Assembly: GCF_000764305.2 (NCBI RefSeq)
Contig: NW_025935144.1
Span: 186,001-250,000 of the forward strand
DNA length: 64,000 nucleotides
Source of the DNA: Hyalella azteca
Lineage: Eukaryota; Arthropoda; Malacostraca; Amphipoda; Hyalellidae
Direction of reading: 5' to 3'
Every line of letters starts with the position of its first letter. The first letter of the stretch is position 1. Made by a program: the position numbers and the translations under genes. This document shows, piece by piece, positions 1-14,300 of this stretch. The notes under the pieces were generated by a model. The model saw only the letters and a list, made by a program, of their open reading frames with translations. It did no database searches and was not told where the DNA came from.

Positions 1-1040
1 TCTAACTGAAAATACGTGCCTTATTCACATATTTTGAATAATTTTTTGGCTCATTTTTACCACATTTAATATCTAGTATCAGTAAAGGAAACGGTTCGTC
101 ATATTAGGTCATAGACATAGACATAAAATATAAAATTTGAACTTATTTTGTCGGAACTTAATTGCAAAGAAAAGGTAGAAATAGAGGAAGAATTTTGCAG
201 CATGAAACTTCAGCATCGTTTTGCTATTAGTACTTCACAGCTCACTGATGCTGTCGACAAGAATTTGAAGTTTAGTACACTTCTAAGTCTTAATACAAGG
301 CTGGTGTCCCCGAACCTCTGATTGAAACTTTTGAATAAACAAATTTTTAAATTTAACCTCATCTTTTATGTATCGAGGTGTTTTAAAATATTTGAGTCTG
401 TACGTAATTCATCAATTTAGTTTCGATACGTTGTACGAAATCCAGTTTTCCCTCTACTAACGGGAATCAAAGTAGCTTAAATTAATCTGTTGCTTCGATT
501 TCGCTTATATTTTTATTGAATGGCGATAGCAATGGCAAACGTTTCCCAAAATGTAAAAGAAACATTCTTTCTGTGAAAATTTGTGGGCAACAGCTGTGCA
601 TGTTGACCATGAATGGTCGCAACAAAGCATTACAACATTATTAGCGAGGAAAAGAATAAAATGTGATAAAAGCTTGTATACAAAAGTATGCCAAGTATAC
701 CCCTTCTGCTTCGTTTCGGTACAACGCGAAAAACAATTTGTGAACAAAAAGCAAAACACTTGAATGCAGGTATCAACTGTATATAAAATTTACCCGTCAA
801 AAACACCGAAATAGAAAGTCATCCATACAACCATCTTGCATGAGCTGCGTTCTGAAACACCGTCGAGAAGTTTTTCTTTATGGATGCAGGATTGAGGATA
901 AAAATAAATTTATTCCATCTCTACTCCCACGCAGGAAATCTTTATATCGTCTCTTCAGTTTTCATACGCGCACTGCATTTCTAACTCCCCGAGTTATTTC
1001 AGTGTTAGCAGAGGGAGTGTCGAGTCCCATGTATCGGCCT
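1..1040. other. AT-rich non-coding stretch
   Basis: Frames at 505-763 and 840-1079 overlap on opposite strands or have no recognisable content. Nothing else supported. Confidence 0.5.
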
Positions 1041-1455
1041 GGTCGCTCGTTCTGGTTTGGTTCAGTAACTTGGCACTAGGAATAATTAAAAAGTCTTTAT
1101 TCAGATTCAAAGTTACACGTTCAACATGTGACATCGTGACAAGAGCAGCATGACGGGACCCTACATGCCCCACAGCTCCGAACAGGTCTAACTCTCACAC
1201 TCTGACCCTCGGATCATTCCGCAGCTGAGAACACTCTTGTCACTCAGCGAGAAATCCGCTAACTAAATAAAAGAGTAAATTTAACATTCCAGAAAAAAAT
1301 TTGGCATGAATGATTGTATTTACATTATAAATCAAAGAAAAATAAATGTCTCTAAGTTCTAGTTAAGTACAAGGCTAGCGTGAGACAAGCGAAAAACATA
1401 GATACGATACATAAAATATAGTGTTAAAATCTTACAATTCTACCCTATAACAATG
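1041..1455 (+). repeat. Dispersed repeat family, copy 1
   Basis: Diverged but collinear with 54969-55372 in the same orientation. Shared blocks include tttggttc, caagagcagc, cagcgagaaatc and ctagcgtgagaca. No coding capacity is evident; it may be an LTR or a SINE/LINE tail. It is followed immediately by a 36-bp tandem array. Confidence 0.7.
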
Positions 1456-1459
1456 TGCT

Positions 1460-1670
1460 GAGTAGTGCTACGTCATCTGCAACGTCGCTGCATTTTAGTA
1501 GTGCAACGTCATCTGCAACTTTGCTACATGTGAGTAGTACAACGTCATCTGCAACTTTGCTACATGTGAGTAGTGCAACGTGATCTGCAACTTTGCTACA
1601 TGTGAGTAGTACAACGTGATCTGCAATTTTGTTCTATCTGCGTAGTGCAACTTCATCTGAAAATATGAGC
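1460..1670. repeat. 36-bp tandem repeat
   Basis: About six units of gtagtgcaacgtcatctgca plus actttgctacatgtga, with the outer units more diverged than the middle ones. Confidence 0.9.
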
Positions 1671-4600
1671 AGACGTAGCAAAATTACCGGCGCATCAATA
1701 AATTTTAAAGAATGGAGTATAACTGGAAAGCAACAGCATGTTTCTAATAACTCACTATTCATTCATTTAGCCTGAGCGCATGCTTTAAATAACAAACAAA
1801 TAGAAACACTCAAAGGATACCTGGTAATGGTTCCAATACATGTACCAGGCAAAACGTATTAATTTAAAATAACTACTGGCTAGATGCGGACAGTAAAAAA
1901 ATATACAATAGCTTTTTTGCTTGAACACAACATTTGTTCTGTAAATTAATCCTAGCAAATTTTGAATGTGTTACAGCAGATTATTAATCCTTCAATAAAA
2001 AATTGTCTGTCATTGTGAAATATGATCATGTAAATTATTTGAATACAGAAGCCAATTACAGACCAGGATGTCAATTGTAGGTTTAACATCTCGATGGTTT
2101 TCATCCGATAGCAGCTGGACGCCACAGAAGAGAACATCGTATTTAAATTCGTCGTTTCCGCTGCCAGGTGGAATCGTAAATTATGCACCGATAAATATTG
2201 CCCTAAAACAGCGGTTATCATTCACTTTTCGAATGCTCTAACTAATGGCCCAAAGTCAGTCAAGTATTCAGCTGCCAGATCGAATTTATTTGTTTGCAAT
2301 TTGCAGATGAAAGAATTGTTTCACTGGGAGTTTATTCACCACGTACTTTTTGGTTTCAAGTCACATTTCGCTTTGCCGGGTTGACAATCAACGAATAATT
2401 TGTTACAATCAGTCACCGGATTACCGGCTGTCGAATTAAAAAAAAAACAGGAAACTGGAATCAGTCGGTGGAATCAATTGCAGGCATTTCAATGTAAATT
2501 GAATATTAAACCCATTTATACCGTAACTGAAGATAATCTAGACTCGAAAGCACGTCAAGAGTTTCTCATGATAGTTTCTCACATTCTCTTGAAATATTCA
2601 CTAAGCTTGCCTTGCTCTATTATGACTCGTCTGGCCACAAGAGCTGAGACAATCTTTCATATAGAATGGAAATTTCTCAACGAGAAAAAACTAGAACGTA
2701 GCTACAAAACGCGGGAGCTGCCTAAGAAAATCAAGATAAAAATAATTTTCCATATCAGACTTGGCTCGACACTCAGGCATAGTGATCATTTATATTAACT
2801 TATGTCCAGAACAATAACAGTAATGGTAATACCAATTAAGTTTCACGTAACTCATTTACATCTTGACTGAAGAGGTAATAAATTGTCCCAATAAATCAGC
2901 TGATATCAAGTGTCGCAGTAAGATAATGAAGTATTTTTTTTACAGTTGCCGCGGCGCCACAGATTGCCGTGTATATTTAAAACATTCTCAATTACATCAA
3001 TTTTTGAAAACCAATATCATTAATTGGTCGAGCTTTCATTCTTTTTTGAAGCTACGCCTTTAGCCAAGACAAAATTGGGCGAAGACACTATTTCAAATGC
3101 ATTGTTGAAAATAGCTTTTCGACAATGTGTTCTTTAAACTGTTTTACAGTAAATTTCTTGTTGAGAACGAGTAGTAGAAGATGTTTCGGTGAAGATGTCT
3201 TCTTTAAAAAACCTATTAAAAATAGCTTGTTGTATACAGTATATATATTTTTATTCATATTGTTGATCAATACTAAGAATTGCTTCACCTTGAAGGGTGT
3301 TGAATAGGATAACTGTTTGGCTGTTGAATTTTTGTTTCAACTGAAGTCATTCACGGAGGTACAAACGGGACAAAGCTTGTCTCCGAGAGAAGTGCAACAT
3401 TTTCATCGCCAATAAATCTTTAAATTTCGTAAAAATTCATTAAATATCAGCAGGTACAATCAAATCCACCAATCAGAATTAATCTGATGAGTAAAATTTA
3501 TTCTAATTTTATTAACTGTGCTTATTAATCCTTCGAGCAACATTATGAACAACAAATTTATATTCACGCAGTCATAATAGCACGGGACCGATCAGTTTCA
3601 AAATCGTGCACATGGTTTCTGACGGATTTTCTTTTCGTGCTATTTTAAATTCTTCAGTAAAATTTTGCATTGAAGAAATTTCATGAACTGGCTACAAATG
3701 AATAATTTAGAACAATAGCACTGAAAAATCTGAAATGGCATGATGCAACGCCAATTGTGTGTTGTAGACATTAACATCACAAAGCTTCAATGGTTTTGTG
3801 TGATTCAAAAATTTCGTTCGCATTCCTCTCGGGAACTTGCAATTTCTTGTGTTACCCGTCATAGAACAAAGCACTTCCGCAGCTGCCCCTGTGGAAATGC
3901 TACGCGGACGTCTGGAAATGCCACTCCAGGGTGACAAATGAGACGCCATCTCGCCGCGCGTTGGCAGGGTAACTCAAGTAAAGAAAGTCGGTCCAGCCAC
4001 AGTCGATGCCCGGGTGTTCAGTCCAAGTTCAGGCTTTGATTCCAAAGTACAATACAGTTCCCGAACATCCACCCGAATTTCAGCGTCGATTGATTACTGA
4101 AGCCGAAGTGATTTATAAAGAAGCAAAACTTTTGCACAATGCTCGGTGAAAATTAAGACTCCAATATTTGAAATTGTCTTGTATTAATCAATATTGCATG
4201 ATCTCAAAATATATATTTATTGTTTTCCTGCGTCTTTTCATGGCTTTTATCCGTCTTGTTTTCTTCTAAAAAGAGCGGATGGAATTATTAATATGCAATC
4301 ATCTCATGCATGTTTAATCCTTGACAATTTTTGAGCAATGCAAATTTGCCGATGAACCTGAAATGCATCAATTTCACCGTCGATTTTCTTAGCTAGCAAC
4401 AAATGCACTACTCATCAAGCCGTGCTATGAGCTCAAGAGGTTATTTAGACTATTTTTTAACCATCTTTATTCAATGATAAAAAAACGATAGTTGATCTTA
4501 AACAATAACAAAAAATTGTAATCAAATTTCTGTAGCCTATATCAATTTCCGACCTGAATTTATTTAGTTAATGTCTATGTTCTAAATATTTTTCATAAAC

Positions 4601-7600
4601 TCGAATTTTCCGATTATTTCAAACAACCAAATGTATCAAAATATTGTAGAAACTGATTAAAATTAACTTTTTTAATTAAAGCATTCTTACTCAAAATATT
4701 GAACATATTTGCGTATACCTTTTCACACTGAAATTCAAACATTAAGAATAATCAAAACTTCACCTCAGCATACATTTCTTACACATCAGCTGTGTCAGCT
4801 GCACGCTCTTCTAAGTCCACAAAAAGCCAGTAAATATTCATAAAAGATAAGACGTCAGTTGAATTTCAAGATGACAGTGCAGGATCGAGGACAATTTTTA
4901 GCGGAGTTCTATCAATTTTCCAAGAATCATATTAGCAATAATGCGTGTTATAGCGCTTATATTAATTAAACCAGGGTCGCAGTAGCTGCATGTTGTAGTT
5001 GAAATCGCAAGTCATTAGAAGGTAATGCTCCCTCCACCTACTTCGCTTTACGTGATGTAAGTAAGTTTGCTCGTGTGCTAATTAATGAATTTTTCTCTGT
5101 TTTCTCTCTTCTGAAATTAAGACATGTGACCCCGTTTACTTAAGGCAGCGTAACGATTTTTTCCGTTGTTAAGAAATTATTATTTATTCATGGTGACAAA
5201 ATATCTGTCGCCTGCTGCACTGCATGGTTATAACATTTTTATAAGATTTATAGCTCTTCATGTTTGGTTCTTGATCTACTAAATTTATGCTGAATTGTAA
5301 ATTCGAGATTTTCTGTTTTTTTTCGGCGACATAGTTGATGGCCGCCATAACTTCATTGTTTTAGACTCATTAGAACAATAACATGCTAACGGTGGCCGCA
5401 ATAACTTCATTGTTTTAGACTAATTAGAGCAATAATATGATTAAAAACATTAAATAACTTAACGGGTTCCATCTCGAAGTTTAACTATCGTTCAAATCAC
5501 AGAGATTGTTAATTTTAATAACAATAAAGGCACTTCAGCCGAATGACGGCATATCGTATCAAGCATAAGCTCATTTAAATTGCTCGCAATGCAACGTAAA
5601 TAGCGTCATTTTTCTCCCCATTCATCCACTACTGAATGGTCAACAGTTCTCAACACGAAAAAATGTCGGTTGCGCCCAAAACTTGTCAGGCAACGCTCGT
5701 GACCTCTTCTAGATTATAAACGTAGGGCAATTCCAACGCAAAGGCCCAGACAGCAACAGATTGCGGCAGCTTTCAGCCCAACAACACTCGTGGTCAAATG
5801 AGATGCGGGAAATAATTCTGCAAGAGAAATTTTGCGTGCCAGAAGTTGCCAGCAATTTACCGGCATAATAACTCTCGTTTGCCTTAATCATGCTTTCCTC
5901 TTGCATGAAAATAATCATAGAAATATAGTTTCTCAAAAAGAATCACTTGAAATAATAATTTGTTAATATTAACGATCAAATTTGAGCGTATATTTTTATA
6001 AAATTTTGAGTAATGTGAAAAAGGTAACATTGTTCATTTCACAACCTGTTGTCTATACATTACCTGAAAGATTAACATTGATGCTGATAAAGCATCTGAA
6101 CGAACAATGAATATGCGTTGAACAGTGGCTTTGTTAGTCGAGTGGAACGAGCGACTTTGCTTGAAGCACAGAATTCAAGCAGTTGATGTACGTAATTGTA
6201 AAATGTATTGTTTTTCACCCAATGACAGTTGAATCGTATTACTTTGTGGAATAGTTTTCTAAAGTGCATGAAGTCAGCTCTGCAGCGATACCGCTTGTTA
6301 ATGTATACATATCATTAAATTAGACATCTTCAACAAGAAACCTCTGTTTTATTCCTTCACCTACTCCACTTCCCTTTCATAAAAAATACATGCCAAAACT
6401 TAACTTTCATTAAAATCGAAAGCCCCGAATGAAATTTTTTATTGTCTGAGAGACAGTTGTTGAACAAAGAAGTAACAGTGGCTTTCAAAATGGTAAAAAA
6501 ATCAGAGTTTTAACCAAGCGTAAACTTTCCCTTTGATGATCGATCATCAAACTCCATACGATATACTCGTACTTCCAGAACCACGGCACCATCTAAAGGC
6601 CACGTACGAATAAGCCTAAGAATAAATGCGGGCATCACAAACTGTGTAACTTGTAACTTCAAGTCTCAAAAAGCAATTTTATTCTCAAAAATCTTACGTA
6701 AGAAAAGCTGGGCTCGTTGAGCGGCTCCAATCTTGCGGTAAATATAAGTCAGAAGTGGTTCGAATAAATGATACTATTTTTGACCAGAATATCTCCAAAT
6801 ATAGTCCAGGAGATAGAGGCGACGAGTTCAAACAAAACGTGATATGTTTCGAAATGAAGAGATGACAAGATTTTTCCCCACCGAAGAATAGGATTTTCGA
6901 GGGGAAATTGAGGGATTTGTAGTCGAGTGAAGCTGCTTTGTTTTCTCGATCGTCTTGCACAACAATGGCTTGCCTGGATAAAATATCGAAACTTCTCCGT
7001 GTGCTAAAATGAATGAGACACGTGGAAAAGTTTGATAATCTTGTTGGTCCACAAGTGGAGTGAACATACCAAAAATTTTGCATAAAAAATAACAATTTCT
7101 CTTGGGCAATTCACACTTGACATGAACCTAAAGCATCATGATTACCGTGAAACACCGAAAAAACTTTTCACGAAAATTTGATGCCGCATGAAACATGCTT
7201 CTCGAACATGATACTTGTTTATTGAATAATATGTTAGTATAGGTCAATTCAATATAGACATTTAGTCAATGATACATCAGCGATAGGAATTTATTCTATT
7301 TAGGTCGCCTATTTTTGAGAGCTCCCCGGAAGTATTCGGCTCATGTTCAGGTAATTGAGCACGCGGCAGCGGCGGCAATCAATTGTACGCTTCCTCTAAC
7401 ATCAGAGGAGCCTTCGTGCCGCAACATCACTGCTGGTGATGCAGGCACTGTAGGTGATGTTGTCATATTTCACTAATTTCACAAAGACGCACTGGTCTGC
7501 GACGCTTTAGAGATTTCGAGTTTCCAAACTATTGATATAACAGAAGACAAAACGATGTAAACCTTATTTTAAACATTTTCTCTACATTGATTCTTCTTCA

Positions 7601-7898
7601 TACCAAGCATGCATCATTTAAAGGCAGTTTAGATATGTTCCAAAATGTAATATTCCTTTTAATAAACGTACTAACTCTGAGTTGTTGAGACGGAAAAGAT
7701 AAAAAGTAACCTTTCCTGATGCTAGGGAGCAAAATGGCCCAAACTGGCAACGAGGGCCCTGCTAGCGAATAATTCTCTTATATTGAAGAAAAAATAAGTG
7801 TTTTGGAGCGTATTTTAGACACGTGAGCAACACACCCGAAATGCGTCGTTCTTGCGCCCGTATCTTGACCGCCCTTTAGCGGCACCCCGGGCATGCTT
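1671..7898. other. AT-rich intergenic or intronic DNA
   Basis: Apart from the duplication at 5335-5445 nothing is recognised. The longest frames (2400-2798 plus, 6694-7095 minus) have compositions expected by chance and match no family. A GC-richer patch at 3820-4020 is open on both strands, without splice signals that decide. Confidence 0.5.
5335..5445. repeat. 56-bp tandem duplication
   Basis: Two units sharing ataacttcattgttttagac and attagarcaataa, the only notable structure in this stretch. Confidence 0.8.
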
Positions 7899-8885
7899 TT
7901 AAGGGGAGCGTCTACCCCAAAATTTTGGATTTTGGCTTTTCCGGTTTTTAGTCTCATCTTAAAGCTGACATTCTGACCTATCCAACGGTACCAAAACCAT
8001 ATCTGTACGTTGATTTATGCGTTCACGACAGATCATGAAAGGGAGGGGGGTGGGGGAGTTCTTTAACAAATAGAATGGGAGGAAATTCACTGCGAGCGCT
8101 TTAAATAGAGTGTCTGCTTGAGCTTGAGGTGCAGCTTAGTTACCCGCCTGGTGTCGTATGAGGAGGTGTGCATGCAGTCGCTCCCACGATCCTTGACTGG
8201 AATCAAGCTCTAGTAACGTTTAGTTTTGTATCCTTGCTACATTGAGTGCCTATTCCGATGCGCGCCGGACTTTGACGGGCTCTACTGAAAAGTTAACTTA
8301 TTGTCACTGACTTAACTGTAATATTAATTATTAATATTATTAATTAATATTAATTAATATTATTAATATTAACTATTGTCAATTGTTAACTTATTGTCAT
8401 CTCCTCCTACACTTTTTAAGCTACAACAATGAGACATATACCATTCGATGTGCAAGAAAAAGATCTACAAATTGCTATAGGCATTTTTCTAATTTCGTTA
8501 TAGTTTGGATTTTATTCCGCGAAAACGGGGGTGTGGGGGGGGGGGGGTAAAATCGAACAATTTCCGAAAAATTTACGAAAAATGCCCCCACACCCACAAA
8601 AATGAGAATTTCCAGAAACGCATATAGCATTTTATAGATATGGTCTTTACGCATCAAATGATATGTGTCTCGATGTTGTACCTTGAAAATCCTAGGAGGC
8701 GATAGATTTCTACAGTACCCCCTTTTTTAGCCGTTTTCTAAGATTTTCACGTTTTCGTTCATTTTTTCGAAAAATTCACATGAACAAAAAAGTCTTAGAT
8801 TTCTGTTTTACATATGTGTACCAAGTTTCAGAGTGATCCGACTGTAAATAGCCGAGATAAATTTTACCCTAGACACTCCTTTTAA
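7899..8885. mobile_element. TTAA-flanked non-autonomous DNA transposon (piggyBac-like ends)
   Basis: The left end is TTAAGGGGAGCGTCTACCCC. The right end inverted is TTAAAAGGAGTGTCTAGGGT, giving imperfect terminal inverted repeats with TTAA at both borders. Inside are G-runs (8041-8058, 8529-8547) and an AT palindromic block (8310-8375). No transposase frame. The right half (about 8400-8885) is clearly homologous, in reverse, to 37493-37950 inside the hAT element. Confidence 0.65.
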
Positions 8886-9852
8886 TTTACCTTGAAATCG
8901 CACTAGTAGAAATGCAATAGAGATAATTATTGTTAGAAAGGTCGATCAATACAATGAATTGATTGAACAGATAATTAAACTATTTTAAAAGTTAGTCATT
9001 TCCACCAGTAGCGATTTTTGTAATGTTAATATAGTAGAAATGGTTTCATTTTCCTCTTTTTTTTTTGGTGAGTGCAAAACCCATCCTGGCTTATTGGCCG
9101 TATTGCAATAATATTTCCGCTAAGGGCTCATTTCGCCCGCAAGTTTACTCTTCAAGTTAAGGGGATAAGCAAATTCGATAGAATGGGCAATTTTCTGGGG
9201 GGAATTACTTCCTTCCAACTACTGCCTACGAATTAAATGGTCAACACTCTGACATTTTCAACTAGATCGAGTTCTTGCAGCATCGAACAGGAAGTTAATT
9301 TTCATAAAATTGTAATGAATTTAAATTTCAGAGTAAGTGGTCTCCTCAAGTATGCCATTTCATCTTTTCATAACATTTATTGTTATTATTTTTTTTTAGT
9401 TTTTATTACTTTCTTGATGGACAATGAACATCCGACGACACCATACGGTTTAATTTTCAATCAAAAATGTCTTTTTGGTTCCCTCATACAGATAGCATTT
9501 CTAATTAAATTCCTCGTAACCAGACTTATCCGGCAGAACACTTGCCGTAGTATCTCAGTAACATTTGTCAGAACTTCAACGAACAGCAATCGCGAGAGAG
9601 CTCTAAAAGTTGTACGGGATTGTTAAGTCAATCCTGGGACGGTAGATCTTGGATCGAGACATAGACAGATGGCGTCGCCAAGTGATTTGTCAGAGAAGCG
9701 AAACCACTCACGCACCAAGTCATGGGGCCATGATTTGTTGTCTCCATTTATTTGGTCCTAACCGCTTCTCTTTTCCTTACACTGGGAGGGAAGCTACACC
9801 TCGACGTATTTCATACCGTTTCTTCCTTATGCTCTGCAAAAATATCTTCAAT

Positions 9853-9928
9853 AATAAATAAAAGCAATAAAGTTTCAGATAAAAGTATAATAAATAAAAG
9901 CAATAAAGTTTAAGATAAAAGTGAAGCT
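9853..9928. repeat. 42-bp tandem duplication
   Basis: Two units of aataaataaaagcaataaag plus tttmagataaaagt. Confidence 0.8.
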
Positions 9929-10267
9929 GATAATTATTAAATTAATAGTTTCACTATTAATTGTGAAACTATAAATTAATGATGATTTTTAAGAAACCAA
10001 TAACTTTCAACAAGATTTGCTCAAAAACGTCTGCTTATAAGTTTATAAGTTAGACGGAAAGAATTTTTTTTGTGCAAGAGATGGAAGACGATTTCCAGGC
10101 ATTATAGCATGTGTTCTTTTTCTTTCATTATTCCATCTCGCATGAAATTCAATATTCAATTCTTCAACACGACTATTGTAGTTAGTCCTCCAACCTCATA
10201 ATCTCAGCCCAGCTACTCGTCCTTGTGCTGTATCGTATGCAGCGAAGCCTTGACCGAACTATGATAA

Positions 10268-10413
10268 CTTGATGCATAGCACTGCTGACTTGATGCGTAG
10301 CACTGCTGACTTGATGCGTAGCACTGCTGACTTGATGCGTAGCACTGCTGACTTGATGCATAGCACTGCTGACTTGATGCATAGCACTGCTGACTTGTTG
10401 CGTAGCACTGCTA
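10268..10413. repeat. 21-bp minisatellite (7 units)
   Basis: Seven units of cttgatgcgtagcactgctg plus a, with c/a variation at one position. It is flanked by diverged direct repeats of about 48 bp (10207-10255 and 10407-10454, both containing ctactcgt.cttgtgctg). The unit length is a multiple of three, so frames on both strands stay open; these are not genes. Confidence 0.92.
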
Positions 10414-11632
10414 CTCGTCTTTGTGCTGCACTGTATGAAGCAAAGCCATGGCTCGACATCACCCTAAAGTGGCAAGCAGCTCTCACGCTCACGCCTTTGA
10501 TGGCAGATTGCATCATTAACATCGGTTTGTTCCCTCAACATGAATCACTGGCGATGTTGACGCCACTGACAGTTTCAGAGAAGTGTGCTGTCTGCTGCAT
10601 GCATTCTAGCTGTATAAACTGGAATGCATCTTGAAGATATTTGCATACAAACATTCCTGTCATTATTCGGTCAAAGTAGCATCGGTGTTCGCCATCATTA
10701 TTCGTCATGAGGATTCAGGGAATGTTTGCATGACATTGCTGCTAGAGGCATGAGTATCTATTAACATTTGCAACTCTACTTCAACTTTACTCCTCCTACC
10801 GCCAATATAACTTATAGTATAATCTGAAGTTGGCACTGCAGGCGGTTGCCTCATGAAACATGGATGCCAAGGATTTATTTGACAGGAAATAAATATATAT
10901 TATACGCTACGGTGTGTGATTTCGTTTTCGGGACTAATTTATTCTACATTGAATTGAATTTTGTCAGATTATTGCTCATGGAAAGTAACGGATAAATTTC
11001 ATGTCAATTTCTGAAGTACTGCAGTTTGTATGTCCCTAGTGCATATTGTAGAAATTAAACGCAGATGAGTAGCGTCAATATACTATTGAAATTATTCAAT
11101 TGTGTAAAAGACAATTCCTCAAATAATATTTTCTTATTCTAGTGTATAAATCGTTTGTAGATTGAATGAAATAAATTTTTATCATTTTTATCATCTTTCC
11201 CAGACTTTTGAAAGCACTCCATTGATCGGGCTCTGGCAACGGGCAAGCTCTCAGAAAGTCCACGGAACGCAATATCCTGCACTCGAGAACTGCGATCGCA
11301 GGATGAGAGAAATGCTCAGACAAAGCCTCAGAGAAATGTTCAGACAAAGCATTTTTGTGACGGTTGACTGTTTTCCAGACATTGGTTTCACACTACACTA
11401 ATGGCCTTAACTATTTATTGCTGATTCTGCAATTTAATTAACAATAGCGGAGGTGTAATGCTGGCAAATTTTTAAATGTGGTCATTATATTTTAAATTTA
11501 GCCAAGAACCAAATTTTTATAGAAGTTGGATAACCAAGCATTCAATGTACGAATATTATCGTATAATTGAATAGTCAGTTAGTGCCCTATGTGAATTTTC
11601 TAATCTATGCCAGTTGCCACAAGTATTCCTCG

Positions 11633-11910
11633 TGACAAACACAGCTCAGTTAATAATTCGGATATATTATTAATTTTCCCTCCAACAAAACACAGCTCAG
11701 TTAATAATTCGGATATATTATTAATTTTTCCCTTCCAACAAAACACAGCTCAGATAAAAATTCAGATATATTATTAATTTTTCCCTTCCAACAAAACAGA
11801 GCTCAGATAATAATTCAGATATAATATTAATTTTTACCTCAAGCAAAACACAGCTCAGTTAATATTTCGAAAATGTTATTAATTTATGTCTTCAACAAAA
11901 CACCGCACAA
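11633..11910. repeat. 51-53-bp tandem repeat (5-6 units)
   Basis: Units begin aaaacacagctcagttaata and end ttaatttttcccttccaac. Starts lie near 11640, 11691, 11744, 11796 and 11849, with decay toward the right end. Confidence 0.9.
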
Positions 11911-12230
11911 TGAATAGCTAAGGAATAAGATAGATTTTTGTCTGGATTTAATACGTCTTTTGACTCGCATCGTTGTTTATACGAAATCAAATTTGCAAGC
12001 GTAAGAATTAATGATAAGTGAGCGAGGGCAGCACCGCTGTAAACGATGTCTCGCTGAATAGCCCCATCGACCGCCTGTATCCGACTCCGATATTAAAGAG
12101 CCTTTAGCGTCGTCGTTGAGGGCATCTACTGCCCTCAAGGAGGCTATGACGGGGCCTCTAAACAGCCAAATCGGCTTAGCAGCCATGCGATTGCGGTGAC
12201 AAACATGGTATTTGGCAGTCGGAAAAATTT

Positions 12231-12362
12231 TCATTTGGCAGCAGTTGGGCTTGAAGGAGTCTTCATTTGGCAGCAGTTGGGCTTGAAGGAGTCTTCATAA
12301 AGGAGTCTTCATCTGGCAGCAGTTGGGCTTGAAGGAGTCTTCATCTGGCAGCAGTTGGGTTT
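12231..12362. repeat. 32-bp tandem repeat (4 units)
   Basis: Four units of tcatytggcagcagttgggc plus ttgaaggagtct, with a 13-base partial unit between units 2 and 3. Confidence 0.9.
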
Positions 12363-14194
12363 AAGTGTTGCAGCGCCTAGACCTTTCTTTATTACAGAGA
12401 TGTTTACATTTGCGATGCGACCAATACGGACTGAAGGGCTATGCTCGCTAATCATTAGAAGCGATTGATTTGATTTGTGAGGTAAAATATTCGTTGAATT
12501 TACCTTATGCAGGATAACTGAACAATAAATTTTAATGTTGTCACTAACCACGTTTCAGTGCAGCTGGCGGTCGATGGTTGAAGCTATTGTTTTTCCAGAG
12601 TACGCGTTGACTAAACTCGAAGTCAGACGGGAAAAATGAAAATAATTCTCTCTATTTTTATTGAATAACAGAATAGACGGCAACTTTTTTCGAAATCTTG
12701 TTACAAAACGGCACCAGATATTTTTTTTAGCACCAACCTTGGCTTTGAACGATAAACTGCCTTGCATGGCATATCTTCTCGAGGTTAGTTTGTAGTTTCA
12801 TATTAAGAACATTCATCTGATCACTACAGTGTGCCTTTGGGTTGATGTGCCGGAGAAGCCGCAACAGAGAAACTAATATCTATATCAGTAACTTAGTTAC
12901 ACCAGATTCCATGCTCGCCTTGAATACCCCTCGCCTTTGTCTTACTTAAATGCAAATGCCGCCAGAGCTTTACTGAAGCCGGTTAAAGCTTCATTTGCTT
13001 CACGCTGTCTCATCAGAAGCTTCCATGAAATAACTTCTTTGTGGAAGGCAGGTCAGAGCGCTGAAGCTGAAAATATTCTAAAATTTCAGGAGTATTATCT
13101 ATAGATTATCATTTCCCCCTCGTATAGTGTGTAAATGGCAATTCTCTTTTCCGATCTAGATTCGGGAGAAAAATCATATTGCAAACTTAACACATCATCA
13201 GAACTAAGTTACTAAGAATGATTTAGTTATTTGCAGAGCGAATTTTCGAGCAGTTGCAGTGTAACTCAATTTCAATGAGAGCAATTTATGTGAAGCAGAT
13301 TAAAAGTACATGAAGATAATTTCCTTCAGTTACCGACGAGTTTTTGTGGCCCACAGTAGAAGTTAGACTAGGTTATCAATTCAACATATTGATAGTTTAT
13401 ATAGAAGTTACAAATATTTTCAGAAGTAAATTGCTGAAGTCAAAATTTAGTTTTAACTTTTTTTTTAGTTTTAATCTTTTAACTGAAGAAAGTTCAGTTT
13501 TAGAGACAAAACTTCAAACTCCGGTTGTTGGACGAAAATAACAGCTAGGAGACATAGATGGTGGCAATATTTTCTTTATTCACCATCCACACAAATGCGT
13601 AGTTGAAACTCTCATACACATAGATGCTCAACGAGGCGCTCAAATGTTGCAGTGATTAACTGTATGAAGTTAAAAATTGTTAATAGTTAGTTGATAAAAA
13701 TAATTGTTAAGTAATAGTTACTATTGCATGATTAACTGTATTAACTGTTTTTTATACGCCATTTTTTAGCTCCATATTGACCTAAATTATTATTTTTTTA
13801 CATATCATTCAGTGATTCTCACTTTGAAACGCTCAGTTAGGCATAATGTTAAAAGAAGATGCACGGTAAAAATTATAAATCTAGACTTGCCATGCAAATT
13901 TTGTCAACAGCCTTTGAACATAGTCGGACTTCTCATATTGCCTAGCAGAAACTCAATTACTATTATAGTTATCGATAATACCTTTATCCTCTAAACCTAG
14001 TGGTGTAAGAAATCATCATAAACTGAACATTTGATCAGCAAGCGATTTTCTCAAAGATCAGCCTCCCAAAGACAAATGGAAGCCGCAACTCGCATACTTC
14101 CAGAAGACTTTATGTTTGACTCAAGTAAGTAAATTCAAGATAGCAAATTTTCTTCCAATCCAGAAATTCAAACCTAAGCTCAGCAACTGCGATT

Positions 14195-14300
14195 TATGCA
14201 ACAATAGCGAGCCTTAATGCAACAATAGCGAGTGCTATTGTTGCTGCTGCTGCTGTTTGGTAGCTGTTCGCTGTTTATGCAACAATAGCGAGCCTTAATC
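14195..14300. repeat. Short duplication with 11-bp perfect hairpin
   Basis: atgcaacaatagcgagcctt occurs at the start and the end of the stretch. gcaacaatagc (14219-14229) and gctattgttgc (14234-14244) form a perfect 11-bp stem with a 4-base loop, followed by a CTG run. Confidence 0.75.

Noticed and set aside
2400..2798. 132-codon plus frame
   Set aside because: No motif, Lys/Ile-rich as expected from AT-rich DNA, and its start is a TTG.
6694..7095. 133-codon minus frame
   Set aside because: No recognisable domain; composition and an overlapping second frame suggest chance.
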